DNA of 64,000 bases. Source: an uncultured Planctomycetota bacterium. Its GTDB lineage: Bacteria; Planctomycetota; Phycisphaerae; UBA1845; UTPLA1. A program made the position numbers and the translations under genes. Within the stretch, counting starts at the first letter, position 1, and the number at the start of each line of letters is the position of its first letter. The notes under the pieces were generated by a model. It did not search any database and was not told where the DNA came from. It saw nothing but the letters and a program-made list of their open reading frames with translations. Location of the stretch: the NCBI GenBank assembly GCA_900696465.1, contig CAADGE010000036.1:47897-111896 (forward strand), written 5' to 3'. Below are positions 26,588 to 35,944 of the stretch, piece after piece.

Positions 26588-28342
26588 TTACGTAAAGACG
26601 ACCGTTTCCTTGACGATTTCCTCGATCGTCGTGACGCCGTCATAGATCGCCAGCAGGCCACTCTCGCGCAACGGCCGCATGCCCGCGCGAACGGCCGCTT
26701 CGTGCAGAATGCCCGTCGAAGCGCCGTTCATGATCAGTTCGCGGATTTCATCGTTGAAGACCATGACCTCAAAGATGCCGACGCGACCGCGATAGCCCGT
26801 GTTGTTGCAGTAATCGCATCCCTTGCCGTAGTAGAAAGTCTTGCCCTTGACGTCGTCGGGTGTGAGTTGCAGTTCGAGCAGCAGCTCGGGCGACGGTTGG
26901 TATTCCGTGCGGCAGTTCTTGCAGATCCGCCGCGCCAGTCGCTGGGCCACGACCGCCTCGAAGGTCGCCGTGATCAGGAACGGTTCGACGCCCAGGTCCA
27001 GCAGACGGGCCACGGCCGACGGTGCATCGTTGGTGTGCAGCGTGCTGAAGACCAGGTGGCCCGTCAGCGAGGCCTGAATCGCAATCTGCGCCGTTTCCAG
27101 GTCGCGGATTTCACCGACCAGAATCACGTCCGGGTCCTGTCGAAGGAAGCTTCTCAGCGCACGGGCGAACGTCAGCCCGGCCTCCGGATTGACCTGCACC
27201 TGAACCAGGCCGTCGATGTCGTATTCGACCGGGTCTTCGGCGGTGAGAATCTTGATGCCGGGATCGTTCAGCGCGTTCAGGCACGCGTAAAGCGTTGTCG
27301 TTTTTCCGGAGCCGGTCGGGCCGGTGTTGATGATGATGCCGTGCGGCCGGTCGATGAGCTGCTTGACGATTTCGAGATCGTCCTCGCGGAGTCCGATCTT
27401 GTCGAGATCGAGGTTAACGTTGCTTCGATCGAGAATACGAAGCACGACCGACTCGCCGAAGAGCGTGGGGAGTACGGCAACGCGAAGGTCGACTGCGTTG
27501 CCACCGATGTTGAGACTGATACGGCCGTCCTGCGGCATTCGGCGCTCGGCGATGTCGAGATTGGCCATGACCTTGATTCGGCTGGCGATGGCCATGGCCA
27601 GAAAGCGCGGCGGCGGCACCATCTCGTACAACACGCCGTCCATTCGATAGCGCAGCTTGTACTCGTTTTCAAATGGCTCGAAGTGGATATCACTCGAATG
27701 GTCGCGAATGGCCTTGAGCAGCACGAGATTCAGAAGTTGCTTGACCGGGTTTGAATCGACCAACCCTTTGAGGTCTTCGACGTCGAGCGATTCACCGCGC
27801 CCTTCGAACTTCGCCAGGTCCGCATCCTTGCCGATCTCGCCGATCAGGTCGTTGATCGACTCCTGCGCACCTTCCGGGTAGTAACGTGCCAGCGACGCGG
27901 TGATCTGATCTTCCGAGGCGATGAGCGGTCGGATTGAATAACCCAGCAGCTTTCGCAGGTCGTCGGTGGCCTGAAAATTGTCGGGTGAGGCAATCGCGAT
28001 GCTGAGCGTTCTGGAGGAGGCGTCAAAATCCACCGGGATGATTCGGTAGGTGTTGGCCATCTGGTTGGGAACCAGCTTGATCGTCTCCGGGTTCACGTCG
28101 ATCGTGTCGAGATTCACCGGCTCCATGCCGATCTGCGCCGCAAGGGCAAACTGCAGATCAGCTTCCTTGATGTAACCCAGGTCGATGAGAATCCGACCGA
28201 CCGGTCCGCGCGTGGTCTTCTGGATCGCCAGGGCCTCGTGGACCTGTGTGCGATTGACCTTGCCCATCTTGATAAGGATTCGACCGAGAGGCCGACCCTT
28301 GTATTGCCGGGTCGATGAACCGGTCGGTGCGGTAGCGGACAT
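26588..28342 (-). CDS. PilB/GspE-type secretion ATPase (second copy)
   Basis: This hexameric motor ATPase is of the type IV pilus/type II secretion extension class, 584 residues. An N-terminal MshEN/T2SSE_N domain (LGRILIKMGKVNRTQVHEAL, VGRILIDLGYI) precedes the motor core. Walker A is GPTGSGKTTTLYA, the Asp box ILTAEDPVEY, Walker B VILVGEIRDLETA, and the His box is STLHTNDAPSA. A zinc-binding pair CKNC ... CDYC follows. ATG 28342 has a GGAG site upstream and starts the conserved part; the frame extends to 28429. It is about as long as the ATPase at 29.7-31.4 kb but clearly divergent, so the two likely drive different machines or form a mixed motor. Confidence 0.9.
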   Translation of the reverse strand: MSATAPTGSSTRQYKGRPLGRILIKMGKVNRTQVHEALAIQKTTRGPVGRILIDLGYIKEADLQFALAAQIGMEPVNLDTIDVNPETIKLVPNQMANTYRIIPVDFDASSRTLSIAIASPDNFQATDDLRKLLGYSIRPLIASEDQITASLARYYPEGAQESINDLIGEIGKDADLAKFEGRGESLDVEDLKGLVDSNPVKQLLNLVLLKAIRDHSSDIHFEPFENEYKLRYRMDGVLYEMVPPPRFLAMAIASRIKVMANLDIAERRMPQDGRISLNIGGNAVDLRVAVLPTLFGESVVLRILDRSNVNLDLDKIGLREDDLEIVKQLIDRPHGIIINTGPTGSGKTTTLYACLNALNDPGIKILTAEDPVEYDIDGLVQVQVNPEAGLTFARALRSFLRQDPDVILVGEIRDLETAQIAIQASLTGHLVFSTLHTNDAPSAVARLLDLGVEPFLITATFEAVVAQRLARRICKNCRTEYQPSPELLLELQLTPDDVKGKTFYYGKGCDYCNNTGYRGRVGIFEVMVFNDEIRELIMNGASTGILHEAAVRAGMRPLRESGLLAIYDGVTTIEEIVKETVVFT

Positions 28343-28463
28343 GACGGAACTCCGATGATCCCTGCGGTCCACGCATCGAGAAAAGTCGGAGCAGGGCGGC
28401 CGCGGACCATCAGCCGGACTGCCTGACACGACTCCGATGTTCCTTCCGCGGGCCGCGGAAAAC

Positions 28464-29612
28464 CTACTTCTTCTCTTTCTCCTCGTCGCCGTTTTCTCCC
28501 TTCTCGCCGCGAATGCTGATCATCGCGTCTCCGGCTTCGTGAAGCTTACCGGCCTTCTCCAGTTTCTCCTGAAGCTCGCCGGGCTGGCGGGCACGATCCA
28601 GCATATCATCCGCGGCGATCAGGTTGCGCTCAAAGAGCGACCAGAGGTGGTCGTCCAGGAGCTGCATGCCGTACTTCTTTCCGGTCTGAATCGCCGAGTC
28701 GATTCGGAAGGTCTTGTTTTCGCGAATGAGGTTGGAGATGGCCGGCGTCACCACGAGAAACTCGTACGCCGCGCACATGCCCGACGGCTTCCGCGGCATC
28801 AGGGCCTGCGAGAGCACCGCGATGAGCGAAGTCGAAAGCTGCACGCGGATCTGATCCTGCTGCTCGTGGGGGAAGGCGTCGATGATTCGGTTGACCGTGC
28901 CCTGACAACCGGTGGTGTGCAGCGTGGAGAAGACCAGGTGGCCCGTTTCGGCGGCGAGAATCGCGTTGGAGATGGTCTCCAGGTCTCGCATTTCACCGAC
29001 GAGAATCACGTCCGGGTCGCTTCGCAGTACGCGGCGAAGGGCCTCGGCGAAGCTCGGCACGTCGTTGCCGACTTCGCGCTGATTGATCAGACTCTTCTTG
29101 TGCGTGTGGTAGTATTCGATCGGGTCCTCGACGGTCACGATATGCCGGTCCATCTCATTGTTGATGTAGTTGATCATCGAGGCCAGCGTCGTCGTCTTAC
29201 CGGAGCCGGTCGGGCCGGTCACCAGAAACAAGCCGCGCGGCCGGCGGCAGAGCGAGCGGATGATCGGCGGCAGACCAATCTGATCGAAGGTCAGGAACTG
29301 TGTCGGAATCAGTCGCAGCACGAGCGTGATGTTGCCTTTCTGACGGAAGACGGAAACTCTGAATCGGCCCTGATCGCCGAAGGCGAATCCGAAGTCGGTG
29401 CCGCCCTCTTCCTGGAGTTCCTGCTGGTTGCGGTCGGGGGTGATGGATTTCATCAGGGCGACGGTGTCTTCCGGTTCGAGCACCTTGGTCTCGAGCTGGC
29501 GTAGTCGGCCGTGCAGGCGCAATACCGGCGGGCGGCCCACGGACAGGTGAATGTCCGATGCACCCTTCTTGATGCAGGTCTCCAGAATACGGTCGATGTG
29601 GATCGTTGCCAT
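28464..29612 (-). CDS. pilT: twitching motility ATPase PilT
   Basis: This retraction motor of type IV pili has 382 residues. Features are the N-terminal SDIHLSVGRPP segment, Walker A GPTGSGKTTTLA, VTVEDPIEYYH, Walker B VILVGEMRDLET and HLVFSTLHT. The AISNLIRENK motif near residue 290 corresponds to the conserved PilT AIRNLIRE retraction motif. The C-terminus is unusually charged (GEKGENGDEEKEKK). It is encoded between two PilB-like ATPases on the same strand. Confidence 0.92.
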   Translation of the reverse strand: MATIHIDRILETCIKKGASDIHLSVGRPPVLRLHGRLRQLETKVLEPEDTVALMKSITPDRNQQELQEEGGTDFGFAFGDQGRFRVSVFRQKGNITLVLRLIPTQFLTFDQIGLPPIIRSLCRRPRGLFLVTGPTGSGKTTTLASMINYINNEMDRHIVTVEDPIEYYHTHKKSLINQREVGNDVPSFAEALRRVLRSDPDVILVGEMRDLETISNAILAAETGHLVFSTLHTTGCQGTVNRIIDAFPHEQQDQIRVQLSTSLIAVLSQALMPRKPSGMCAAYEFLVVTPAISNLIRENKTFRIDSAIQTGKKYGMQLLDDHLWSLFERNLIAADDMLDRARQPGELQEKLEKAGKLHEAGDAMISIRGEKGENGDEEKEKK

Positions 29613-29708
29613 GATGATTTTTCGTGGTTCCCTGCGCCGTCGGGCATGCTTGGCCCGCAGCCCTGTGTGATTTCACGCCGGAAAGTTCGGTCTTTCGACG
29701 ATTCCGGG

Positions 29709-31424
29709 CTACACTTCCACCTCTGCCTGTGTGATGCGGGTCACCTCCTCAAGAGAGGTCACGCCGCGGAGGATCTTCCGCTGCCCGTCTTCCAGGAGCG
29801 ATTTCATTCCGGCGGCCTTCGCCGCCTTTCGAAGCTGGGTGATGCTGGCACGATTGAAAGCCAGCTCGCGCAATTCCTGGTTCATCAGCAGCATTTCGAA
29901 AATGCCCTGTCGACCGCGGTAGCCGCTGTTGTTGCAGTGCGAACAGCCGCCGGGCTTGTAAATCGTCTGCCCTTCAATCTGCTCTTTGGTGAAGCCGCAG
30001 AGCCGCAGAATTGAAGGATCCGGCCGAGTGTCGGGCTGTTTGCATTCCTTGCAGAGAACTCGCACGAGACGTTGAGCCATGATCGCCTGAATGCTGCTGG
30101 CCACAAGGAACGGCTTGATGCCCATATCGATCAAGCGGGTAATCGCGCTGGGTGCGTCGTTGGTGTGGAGGGTGCTGAAGACCAAGTGGCCGGTCAGAGC
30201 GGCCTGAATCGCGATTTCACCCACCTGGAGGTCGCGGATTTCACCGACGAGAATGATGTTCGGCGCCTGGCGGAGCATTGAGCGGAGAATTTTGTCGAAA
30301 CCCAGACCGATGTCCTCGCGGACCTGGCATTGGTTCATGCCGGGGAAGACGTATTCCACCGGGTCCTCTGCAGTGATGATCTTCTTGTCCGGCCGGTTGA
30401 GTTCCTGCAGCGCGGCATACAGCGTGGTCGTCTTTCCGGAGCCGGTCGGACCGGTGACCAGAAAAATGCCGTTGGGCCGCGAGATGATTTTCTGAAAAGC
30501 CGCATAATCGTCGGCTTCGAACCCGAGCTGCTGAATGCCGACGGCCGCAGAGTCCGGACGAAGAATACGAAGGACGATCGATTCTCCGTGAACCGCCGGG
30601 CAGCAACTCACGCGGAAGTCAATGTCCTTGCCGCCGATGCGCATTTTGATACGACCGTCCTGCGGGGCGCGTTTTTCAGCGATGTCCACGCCGGCCATGA
30701 TCTTCATACGCGTTGTGACCGCATTCTGCAGACGCTTGGGGATGTTTTCCCGCTCGGTACAGACACCGTCCACCCGGTAACGCACGCGAACACGATCGGT
30801 CATCGGCTCGACGTGGATGTCGCTGGCTCGAGTGCGCACTGCTTCGCTGATCATCATGTTGATCAGCTTGATGATGGGGGCGTCGGGGTCGTCGGCCTCC
30901 GCTTTCTTCAGGGCCTTGGCCTCCTGATCGAGCGAGGCATCCACCGAGGCGTCCAGACTCTTGGAAAGCTCGTCCAGCGAGCGATCGGCGCCGCTCAGGT
31001 ACTTTTCAATGTACGACTTGATGCGGCTCTTCGGCGCCAGCACCGGAATAACATCGCTCACCCCCAGTCGGAAGCGGAGCATGTCGATGGTGTCGAGGTC
31101 CAGCGGGTCGTTGATGATGACCTTCATCTTCCCGTTGTCGGCGCTCATCGGGAGGATCACGCTGTTCTTGATGATCTTCTCGGGTATGAGTGTCAGCGCG
31201 TCCGGGCTGACGGTCTGACGCGAGACTTCGACGTACTCCATGCCGTGTTGTGCGGCCAGCGCCTTACAGACGTCTTCTTCGTTGGCCAGTTCCAACTCTA
31301 CCAGTGCCTCGCCGATCCGTTTGCGGTTGTTCAGACCGTATTCGGCGGCCTTGTCGGCGTTTTCTTTGCTGACGATGCCCTGCTCCTGCAGGATTTCGCC
31401 GAGTTTTTTTCGGATTCGTGCCAT
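29709..31424 (-). CDS. PilB/GspE-type pilus assembly ATPase
   Basis: This extension-class motor ATPase of 571 residues is the first gene after the promoter at 31.6 kb. The MshEN domain at the N-terminus (KKLGEILQEQGIVSKENADK) can bind c-di-GMP in some homologues, which would connect it to the PilZ proteins at the left, by inference. The core carries GPTGSGKTTTLYA, ITAEDPVEYVF, IILVGEIRDLQVG and STLHTNDAPSA. The Cys pairs CKEC ... CSHC form the zinc site. A CAT at 31422-31424 gives the ATG; the 27 extra codons upstream lack conservation. No pilC, pilin or prepilin peptidase is visible in the window. Confidence 0.9.
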   Translation of the reverse strand: MARIRKKLGEILQEQGIVSKENADKAAEYGLNNRKRIGEALVELELANEEDVCKALAAQHGMEYVEVSRQTVSPDALTLIPEKIIKNSVILPMSADNGKMKVIINDPLDLDTIDMLRFRLGVSDVIPVLAPKSRIKSYIEKYLSGADRSLDELSKSLDASVDASLDQEAKALKKAEADDPDAPIIKLINMMISEAVRTRASDIHVEPMTDRVRVRYRVDGVCTERENIPKRLQNAVTTRMKIMAGVDIAEKRAPQDGRIKMRIGGKDIDFRVSCCPAVHGESIVLRILRPDSAAVGIQQLGFEADDYAAFQKIISRPNGIFLVTGPTGSGKTTTLYAALQELNRPDKKIITAEDPVEYVFPGMNQCQVREDIGLGFDKILRSMLRQAPNIILVGEIRDLQVGEIAIQAALTGHLVFSTLHTNDAPSAITRLIDMGIKPFLVASSIQAIMAQRLVRVLCKECKQPDTRPDPSILRLCGFTKEQIEGQTIYKPGGCSHCNNSGYRGRQGIFEMLLMNQELRELAFNRASITQLRKAAKAAGMKSLLEDGQRKILRGVTSLEEVTRITQAEVEV

Positions 31425-31753
31425 GGATGATGGACGGAGGCCGGTGCTCGATATCGCTCGGTTGAGGTTGATTCGCCCGGGGCCCGCGAAGCTCCAGCTT
31501 CGCATTCGATGTCCTGGGGTCTATCGGTTCGTACTTCGTCGTGCGGCAGGCCGGCACGGGAAACTGCGTTCCCCCGGTGCCGTATATTTTACGCGCTTCT
31601 GCCGACGCGATCAATCCGGACCTCCGATCCGACCAATCCGCTCGTTCGAGGCACTGCGGCAACGCCCGGCCGGGGCATCTGCGTGGTGGATTTGCGGACG
31701 CGACCTGCCGGTAGCGATTCAGCAAGTCTTCGGTTCGAATTGTGACGAGTGGA
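31425..31753. other. intergenic region between lysA and the pilus ATPase genes
   Basis: This 329-nt gap has no supported gene. It contains the minus-strand sigma70-type promoter at 31586-31614 and, between that and the ATG at 31424, an untranslated leader of about 155 nt in which I see no strong structure. I found no clear lysA terminator. Confidence 0.5.
31586..31614 (-). promoter_or_regulatory. sigma70-type promoter for the pilus ATPase genes
   Basis: On the minus strand TTGATC (31614-31609) and TAAAAT (31591-31586) are separated by exactly 17 nt. It lies between lysA and the first PilB-like gene and points toward the latter. Confidence 0.5.
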
Positions 31754-33034
31754 TCAAAGCAGTTCCGCCGCCAGCAGGTCGTCATACGTCTCGCGACGCC
31801 GAATCACGCGATATTGGTCGCCCTCGACGAGCACTTCCGGGGGGTTGGGACGGCTGTTGTAATGGCTCGCCATTACGAATCCGTAAGCACCCGCTGTGAA
31901 CACCGCGACCAGGTCGCCCCGATCCATCGGCGGGAGCATCCGATCCTTCGCAAGAAAGTCGCCGCTCTCACACACGGGCCCGACCACGTCCATCAACCGA
32001 AGGCCCGGTCGATTCAGGTCGACCCCTCGATCGTTCGTGACAAACCCCTCCGCCGGCCGAACCGGCCAGATGAAGTGATAGGCCTCGTAGAGTGCCGGAC
32101 GGATCAGGTCGTTCATCCCGGCGTCGACGATCAGAAAGTCGCGCTCGCCGGAAGTCTTACGATAGAGCACGCGCGTCAGAAGGATACCCGCATTGGCCGC
32201 GATACTGCGACCGGGTTCGAGAATGATCCGCAGCCCACGCCCTCGCAACAGTGGCACGATCTGCTCTGCGTACTTTACCGCCGGCGGGGCCTCCGAGCCC
32301 TTGTAATTCGCGCCGAAGCCACCGCCGATGTCCAGGGTATCTATCGCGAACCCGTCAGCCCGAAGTTCATCAATCAGCGCCAGCGTTTTTTCAATCGCCG
32401 CAACGTATGGCTCCACCGTGTTCACCGGCGAGCCGATGTGCAGGTGGATGCCGGTGAGCCGAACGGAGTCCTGTCGACCGTACTGGTTGAAAACGCGCCG
32501 GGCTCGCTCGAGATCGACGCCGAACTTTGTCTCTTTCTTTCCCGTGGAGGTGTAACGGTGCGTCTTCGGGTCCACGTCCGGATTTACACGCAGCGCCGCA
32601 CGGACGCTCGCGTTCCGGCGTCGGGCCAGTGCGATCAGGTTCTCGAGTTCTGCTTCCGACTCGATGTTGAACCAGCCGATCCGTGCGTCGATGGCCTGGT
32701 TGATCTCCTCATCGGTCTTGCCTACACCGGCAAAGACGATCTTTGCAGGGTCGCCACCGGCCGCTACAGCCCGATACAACTCACCGCCGGAGACGACGTC
32801 AAACCCCGACCCCTGTTCGCGCAGGCGCCGGCAGACATGCACATTCGCACAGCTTTTGATCGAGTAGCAGATAATCGGGTCCAGCTCCGAGAACGCCGCG
32901 GCGACTGCGTCGTAATGGTGCAGGAGCGTTGCTGCCGAATAGACGTACGCCGGGGTGCCGACTTCTTCCGCGATACGGGCCATCGGTACCTGCTCGCAAT
33001 GAAGTTGCCCGTCCGCGTATTGAAAATGATCCAT
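31754..33034 (-). CDS. lysA: diaminopimelate decarboxylase
   Basis: This PLP-dependent enzyme removes CO2 from meso-diaminopimelate to give L-lysine, the last step of lysine synthesis. It is 426 residues, normal for the family. The PLP lysine lies in CYSIKSCAN near residue 59. Other landmarks are HLHIGSPV near 200, the glycine-rich LDIGGGFGANY, LEPGRSIAANAG and, near 345, CESGDFLAKDR with the active-site Cys contributed across the dimer. AGAYGFVMASHYNSRP near the end is also typical. It is probably cotranscribed with the two genes upstream on the minus strand. Confidence 0.95.
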   Translation of the reverse strand: MDHFQYADGQLHCEQVPMARIAEEVGTPAYVYSAATLLHHYDAVAAAFSELDPIICYSIKSCANVHVCRRLREQGSGFDVVSGGELYRAVAAGGDPAKIVFAGVGKTDEEINQAIDARIGWFNIESEAELENLIALARRRNASVRAALRVNPDVDPKTHRYTSTGKKETKFGVDLERARRVFNQYGRQDSVRLTGIHLHIGSPVNTVEPYVAAIEKTLALIDELRADGFAIDTLDIGGGFGANYKGSEAPPAVKYAEQIVPLLRGRGLRIILEPGRSIAANAGILLTRVLYRKTSGERDFLIVDAGMNDLIRPALYEAYHFIWPVRPAEGFVTNDRGVDLNRPGLRLMDVVGPVCESGDFLAKDRMLPPMDRGDLVAVFTAGAYGFVMASHYNSRPNPPEVLVEGDQYRVIRRRETYDDLLAAELL

Positions 33035-33133
33035 CGTTCTGTTGCCTGTTGAAGTGCGTCTGTCAGGTGACCGACTGCTCCGGCGCGTCCGTCGCCATTC
33101 CCCGGGCCGCTCAGTCGGGCACGCCGCGCCTGG

Positions 33134-33622
33134 TCATCCAAGAAACGGCCCGAAGGCGTGGTAATAGCCGTCGAACATCTGGCGGGCTTTCGTGCGAACC
33201 GCCTCGCTGCCGAGTTCTTCGATTCGTGCCGGTTCAAAGGCCGTTGCGAAGTAAAAGTACTTCATATCCTCCCGGTAGTGTTCCACGGGAGGATCGAGCC
33301 ACTCGAGACCGGCCTCTTCGAAACCCATCTCCACGAACTCGGACATCGTATCGCCGGATTCTTCGATCTTCTCCTCGAAGTCCTCGCTCTTCCAGCGGTC
33401 GTCGGTCAGGATGCCGACCCGAACCTGTGGAATCAGCGGACGCACCGCAATCTCAAACCAGACGTGCGGATTCTCGGCGGATTGCCAGCGCGTGGCCAGC
33501 GTAGAGCCGTCGGGTTTGTCATGCCGGAAGGCGCCGGAGAACCGCCCGTCGTCCTTGAGCGCATCCTCAAAGGCCGTCCGAAAGCTTTCCGCGCGGTCGC
33601 GTTGCGATGCCGAGATCGACAT
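33134..33622 (-). CDS. uncharacterised 162-residue protein
   Basis: I do not recognise this family. The protein is soluble, acidic and aromatic-rich, with no signal peptide or membrane helix. Segments such as NPHVWFEIAVRPLIPQVRVGIL and VEHYREDMKYFYFATAFEP suggest a compact alpha/beta domain. The ATG at 33622 follows an AAAGGAAAAG ribosome site and is preferred to the ATG 18 nt upstream. It lies between a kinase-like gene (31 nt spacing) and lysA (99 nt spacing) on the same strand. Confidence 0.65.
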   Translation of the reverse strand: MSISASQRDRAESFRTAFEDALKDDGRFSGAFRHDKPDGSTLATRWQSAENPHVWFEIAVRPLIPQVRVGILTDDRWKSEDFEEKIEESGDTMSEFVEMGFEEAGLEWLDPPVEHYREDMKYFYFATAFEPARIEELGSEAVRTKARQMFDGYYHAFGPFLG

Positions 33623-33652
33623 GTCGTCTTTTCCTTTCAACGGGGGCGGTTG

Positions 33653-34438
33653 CTATCCCGGTGAGCGTACCCGAATCGAATCGCGCACCCCCAGCCAAAC
33701 CAGAATCTGCCGCCGCAACAGGGTCAGCGGGCGAAACATCATTCGGTGCCATCTTATCCAGATCGGGACCTCGAACGAATCCCTGTTCGCGCTGACCGCG
33801 AGCTGATCCGGCCGAAGCCGCCGCCAGTGTTTGTACAGATGATACCGATCCGATGCCTGTAGCACATCGCGCATGACGCGGAAAGGCCAGATTTCGCCCC
33901 CGCGGTTGGCTGGCAGGTGCCAGGAAATCTGGAAGTCGATCAGGTGCGGTTGGCCGTCTTCGCCGAGCAGAATGTTCTCCCGCTTCTCGAGGTCCACATA
34001 GGCCGCACCACGCGCGTGGATGGCTTCCAGCATCAATGCGAGTTTCGGAAAAAATTCGTCGTCAGGCGTATCCGACTTTTGCAGCGGCCTGCCCTCCACG
34101 TATGCGTGGACCAGGCCGGTCGCGCCCCAGGAGCCGAGCAGCTCTGGTACGCCCGCGATCGACTGCGTCAATTCGAACATCCGGATTTCATGCTGTGAGA
34201 GCAACCTTCCGATCCAGGCCATCGGAAGTCCGAAGACCGGGGCCATGCGCCCCACTTTGAGGACGATCTTTCCCGCTGCTCCCTGGTAGAGCGCAGTGGC
34301 TGCGAAGAAATCATGCTTGAAGGTCTTCACATGCAGGTAGATATTGCCGCGGATGATCAGTTCTCGGGGCAGCTCCTCGCGTCCGAGGGCCAGAAGCCAC
34401 GGCCGAATAATCTGATTTTCCGCTCGGTGTTCGCTCAT
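33653..34438 (-). CDS. lipopolysaccharide-kinase (WaaP/Kdo)-like protein
   Basis: The 261-residue protein has a protein-kinase-like fold resembling the Kdo/WaaP lipopolysaccharide kinases. GKIVLKVGR carries the putative ATP-binding Lys, and HARGAAYVDLEKRENIL carries the catalytic Asp. LIDFQISW stands in the position of DFG, with the metal-binding Asp kept and the Gly changed. The HRD triad is altered to YVD. A basic, aromatic C-terminus may contact the membrane. Phosphorylation of a lipid or sugar at the inner membrane is likely; a pseudokinase cannot be excluded. Confidence 0.65.
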   Translation of the reverse strand: MSEHRAENQIIRPWLLALGREELPRELIIRGNIYLHVKTFKHDFFAATALYQGAAGKIVLKVGRMAPVFGLPMAWIGRLLSQHEIRMFELTQSIAGVPELLGSWGATGLVHAYVEGRPLQKSDTPDDEFFPKLALMLEAIHARGAAYVDLEKRENILLGEDGQPHLIDFQISWHLPANRGGEIWPFRVMRDVLQASDRYHLYKHWRRLRPDQLAVSANRDSFEVPIWIRWHRMMFRPLTLLRRQILVWLGVRDSIRVRSPG

Positions 34439-34666
34439 CTTCGAAAAAGCCGATGAATTAACGGTTTACATCTCAACACATTCTGCCGACACGATTCATA
34501 CGAAAAATCCGGCGATTTTGGTAGCCGGAAAAATTGCCGACCCCTATTATCCAGCGCATACCTGCGTATGAGTGACGGAGCGAACGGCACTGCCGAGCAC
34601 TGCGGCACTCTGGATAAACTCACTTTTGTTGACCGCTTATCCCGGTCAGAGACACGGAGCGACGAC

Positions 34667-35080
34667 ATGCTGAGAAGAAAAACCGCCGCTTACGCTCTCC
34701 TTGCTATGTACGAAATCGCCCAGCAACAGGGTGAACAACCTTCATCGGGCGTGCGTGCCCACGATATTGCCCACAAACATCGACTCCCCAAGGCCTACGC
34801 CGCGAAGATTCTCAGCCAGTTGGCCAATGCCGGCGTGCTGCATTCCGATCGCGGTCCCCGCGGCGGCTTCAAGCTCAACCGACCCGAAGACAAGATTTCG
34901 CTCTACGACGTCTTCCAGGGGGTCGGGGCCATTGTACCGGATCGCAATCGGCCGACGCTGGTCAAAGGACTGCCATCGGTCGTGCAGTCCGTGCTGGACC
35001 GCGCCAATCAGGATGCCGGCAAACTGCTCAAGGACCTTTTCGCCCGTACGACGCTGGCGGATGTCCTGCGACGCAACTGA
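34667..35080 (+). CDS. Rrf2-family transcriptional regulator
   Basis: This 137-residue winged-helix protein of the Rrf2/IscR family has TAAYALLAMYEIA at the N-terminus and HDIAHKHRLPKAYAAKIL as the recognition helix. LANAGVLHSDRGPRGGFKLN is the wing and ISLYDVFQGV follows it. It contains no cysteine, so it cannot bind an Fe-S cluster the way IscR or NsrR do and must sense something else. ATG 34667 has a CGGAG site upstream and is preferred to the open frame from 34568. It is divergent from the kinase-like gene. Confidence 0.85.
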   Translation: MLRRKTAAYALLAMYEIAQQQGEQPSSGVRAHDIAHKHRLPKAYAAKILSQLANAGVLHSDRGPRGGFKLNRPEDKISLYDVFQGVGAIVPDRNRPTLVKGLPSVVQSVLDRANQDAGKLLKDLFARTTLADVLRRN

Positions 35081-35095
35081 AGTCGCTCCGATTGC

Positions 35096-35890
35096 CTACT
35101 CGCGAATAGTACCCCCGTTGCGCGGGGTGTTTTGATCGTCCGCGTTCGGCTTCGTCCGCGGGGTCGGATGCTTCTGGTCCGTATCCAGCGGGTGACGGTT
35201 GTAGTCTTCCAGCGCCTCCAGTGCGCCCCAGTAGGCCGCCTCGGCGCAGTACATGCTGCTTTCCGTGTGCGAGCGCCGCATCGCGGCGGCCTTTTCCGCA
35301 TCCTTATCTTTTAGTCGAGCGTACGTCCGCTGAAAGACGTCATCCAATCGCCGCCACGCTTCGAACTGTTCACGGATCGGCGCGCCAACCACACGCAAAA
35401 TGCCCCGGGCGTCCCGCGTGGCTTCCATGAAAATGTCGCAGGTCTCTTCCGGCGCTTTGAACAGCATGTGTACGCTCTGTTCGAGACCGTCGGGGTCCGC
35501 TGCCTCAATAAGTCGAATCGCCACCTGAACGCGCAATTCCGGATCGCGCGGCGTGCCCAGCAGCGATACGACCCTTGCGGCGACTTCTTCGTTTTTGCTC
35601 GTGATGTGCGGCAGAAGATGGGCCAGTACGGACTCACCCATCCCAGCCAACGCACGCTGTGCATCCTCGCGGGCCTTGAACTCCCGCGCTCCAAGCTGGG
35701 CGATGAGTTGCTCGATCTTCTCACGGTCCGCGGGTTCACTCGTCGCCGGGCCGGAGGTCACAACAGACCGCGCCTCGCGCTTCGGCGACTCCGTGGGAAC
35801 GATTTCCTGCCCTGCAAGACCATCAGCCGGCGGCACGATCGCATGCGCACCTGCGAGGAAGAAGGCAGCGGATATCAGCCAATGCCACAT
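35096..35890 (-). CDS. exported HEAT-repeat-like protein
   Basis: The 264-residue protein has a signal peptide (WHWLISAAFFLAGAHA) and a helical region at residues ~55-125. That region is built of HEAT-like units (IEQLIAQLGAREFKAREDAQ, GESVLAHLLPHITSKNEEVA), a fold for protein contacts common in planctomycete exported proteins. The second half (RLDDVFQRTYARLKDKDAEKA and following) is charged and helical, and the tail is disordered. Function unknown. It converges on the Rrf2 gene with 15 nt between. Confidence 0.65.
   Translation of the reverse strand: MWHWLISAAFFLAGAHAIVPPADGLAGQEIVPTESPKREARSVVTSGPATSEPADREKIEQLIAQLGAREFKAREDAQRALAGMGESVLAHLLPHITSKNEEVAARVVSLLGTPRDPELRVQVAIRLIEAADPDGLEQSVHMLFKAPEETCDIFMEATRDARGILRVVGAPIREQFEAWRRLDDVFQRTYARLKDKDAEKAAAMRRSHTESSMYCAEAAYWGALEALEDYNRHPLDTDQKHPTPRTKPNADDQNTPRNGGTIRE
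35112..35133 (+). terminator. weak intrinsic terminator after the Rrf2 gene
   Basis: CCCCG/CGGGG arms with loop TTGCG are followed by TGTTTT on the plus strand. It overlaps the 3' end of the convergent coding region, and the stem is short. Confidence 0.35.
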
Positions 35891-35944
35891 GTCGCGCTCA
35901 GTTCCTATTATTTTCGTCCACCATCGGACAGGACGCCCGAATCG

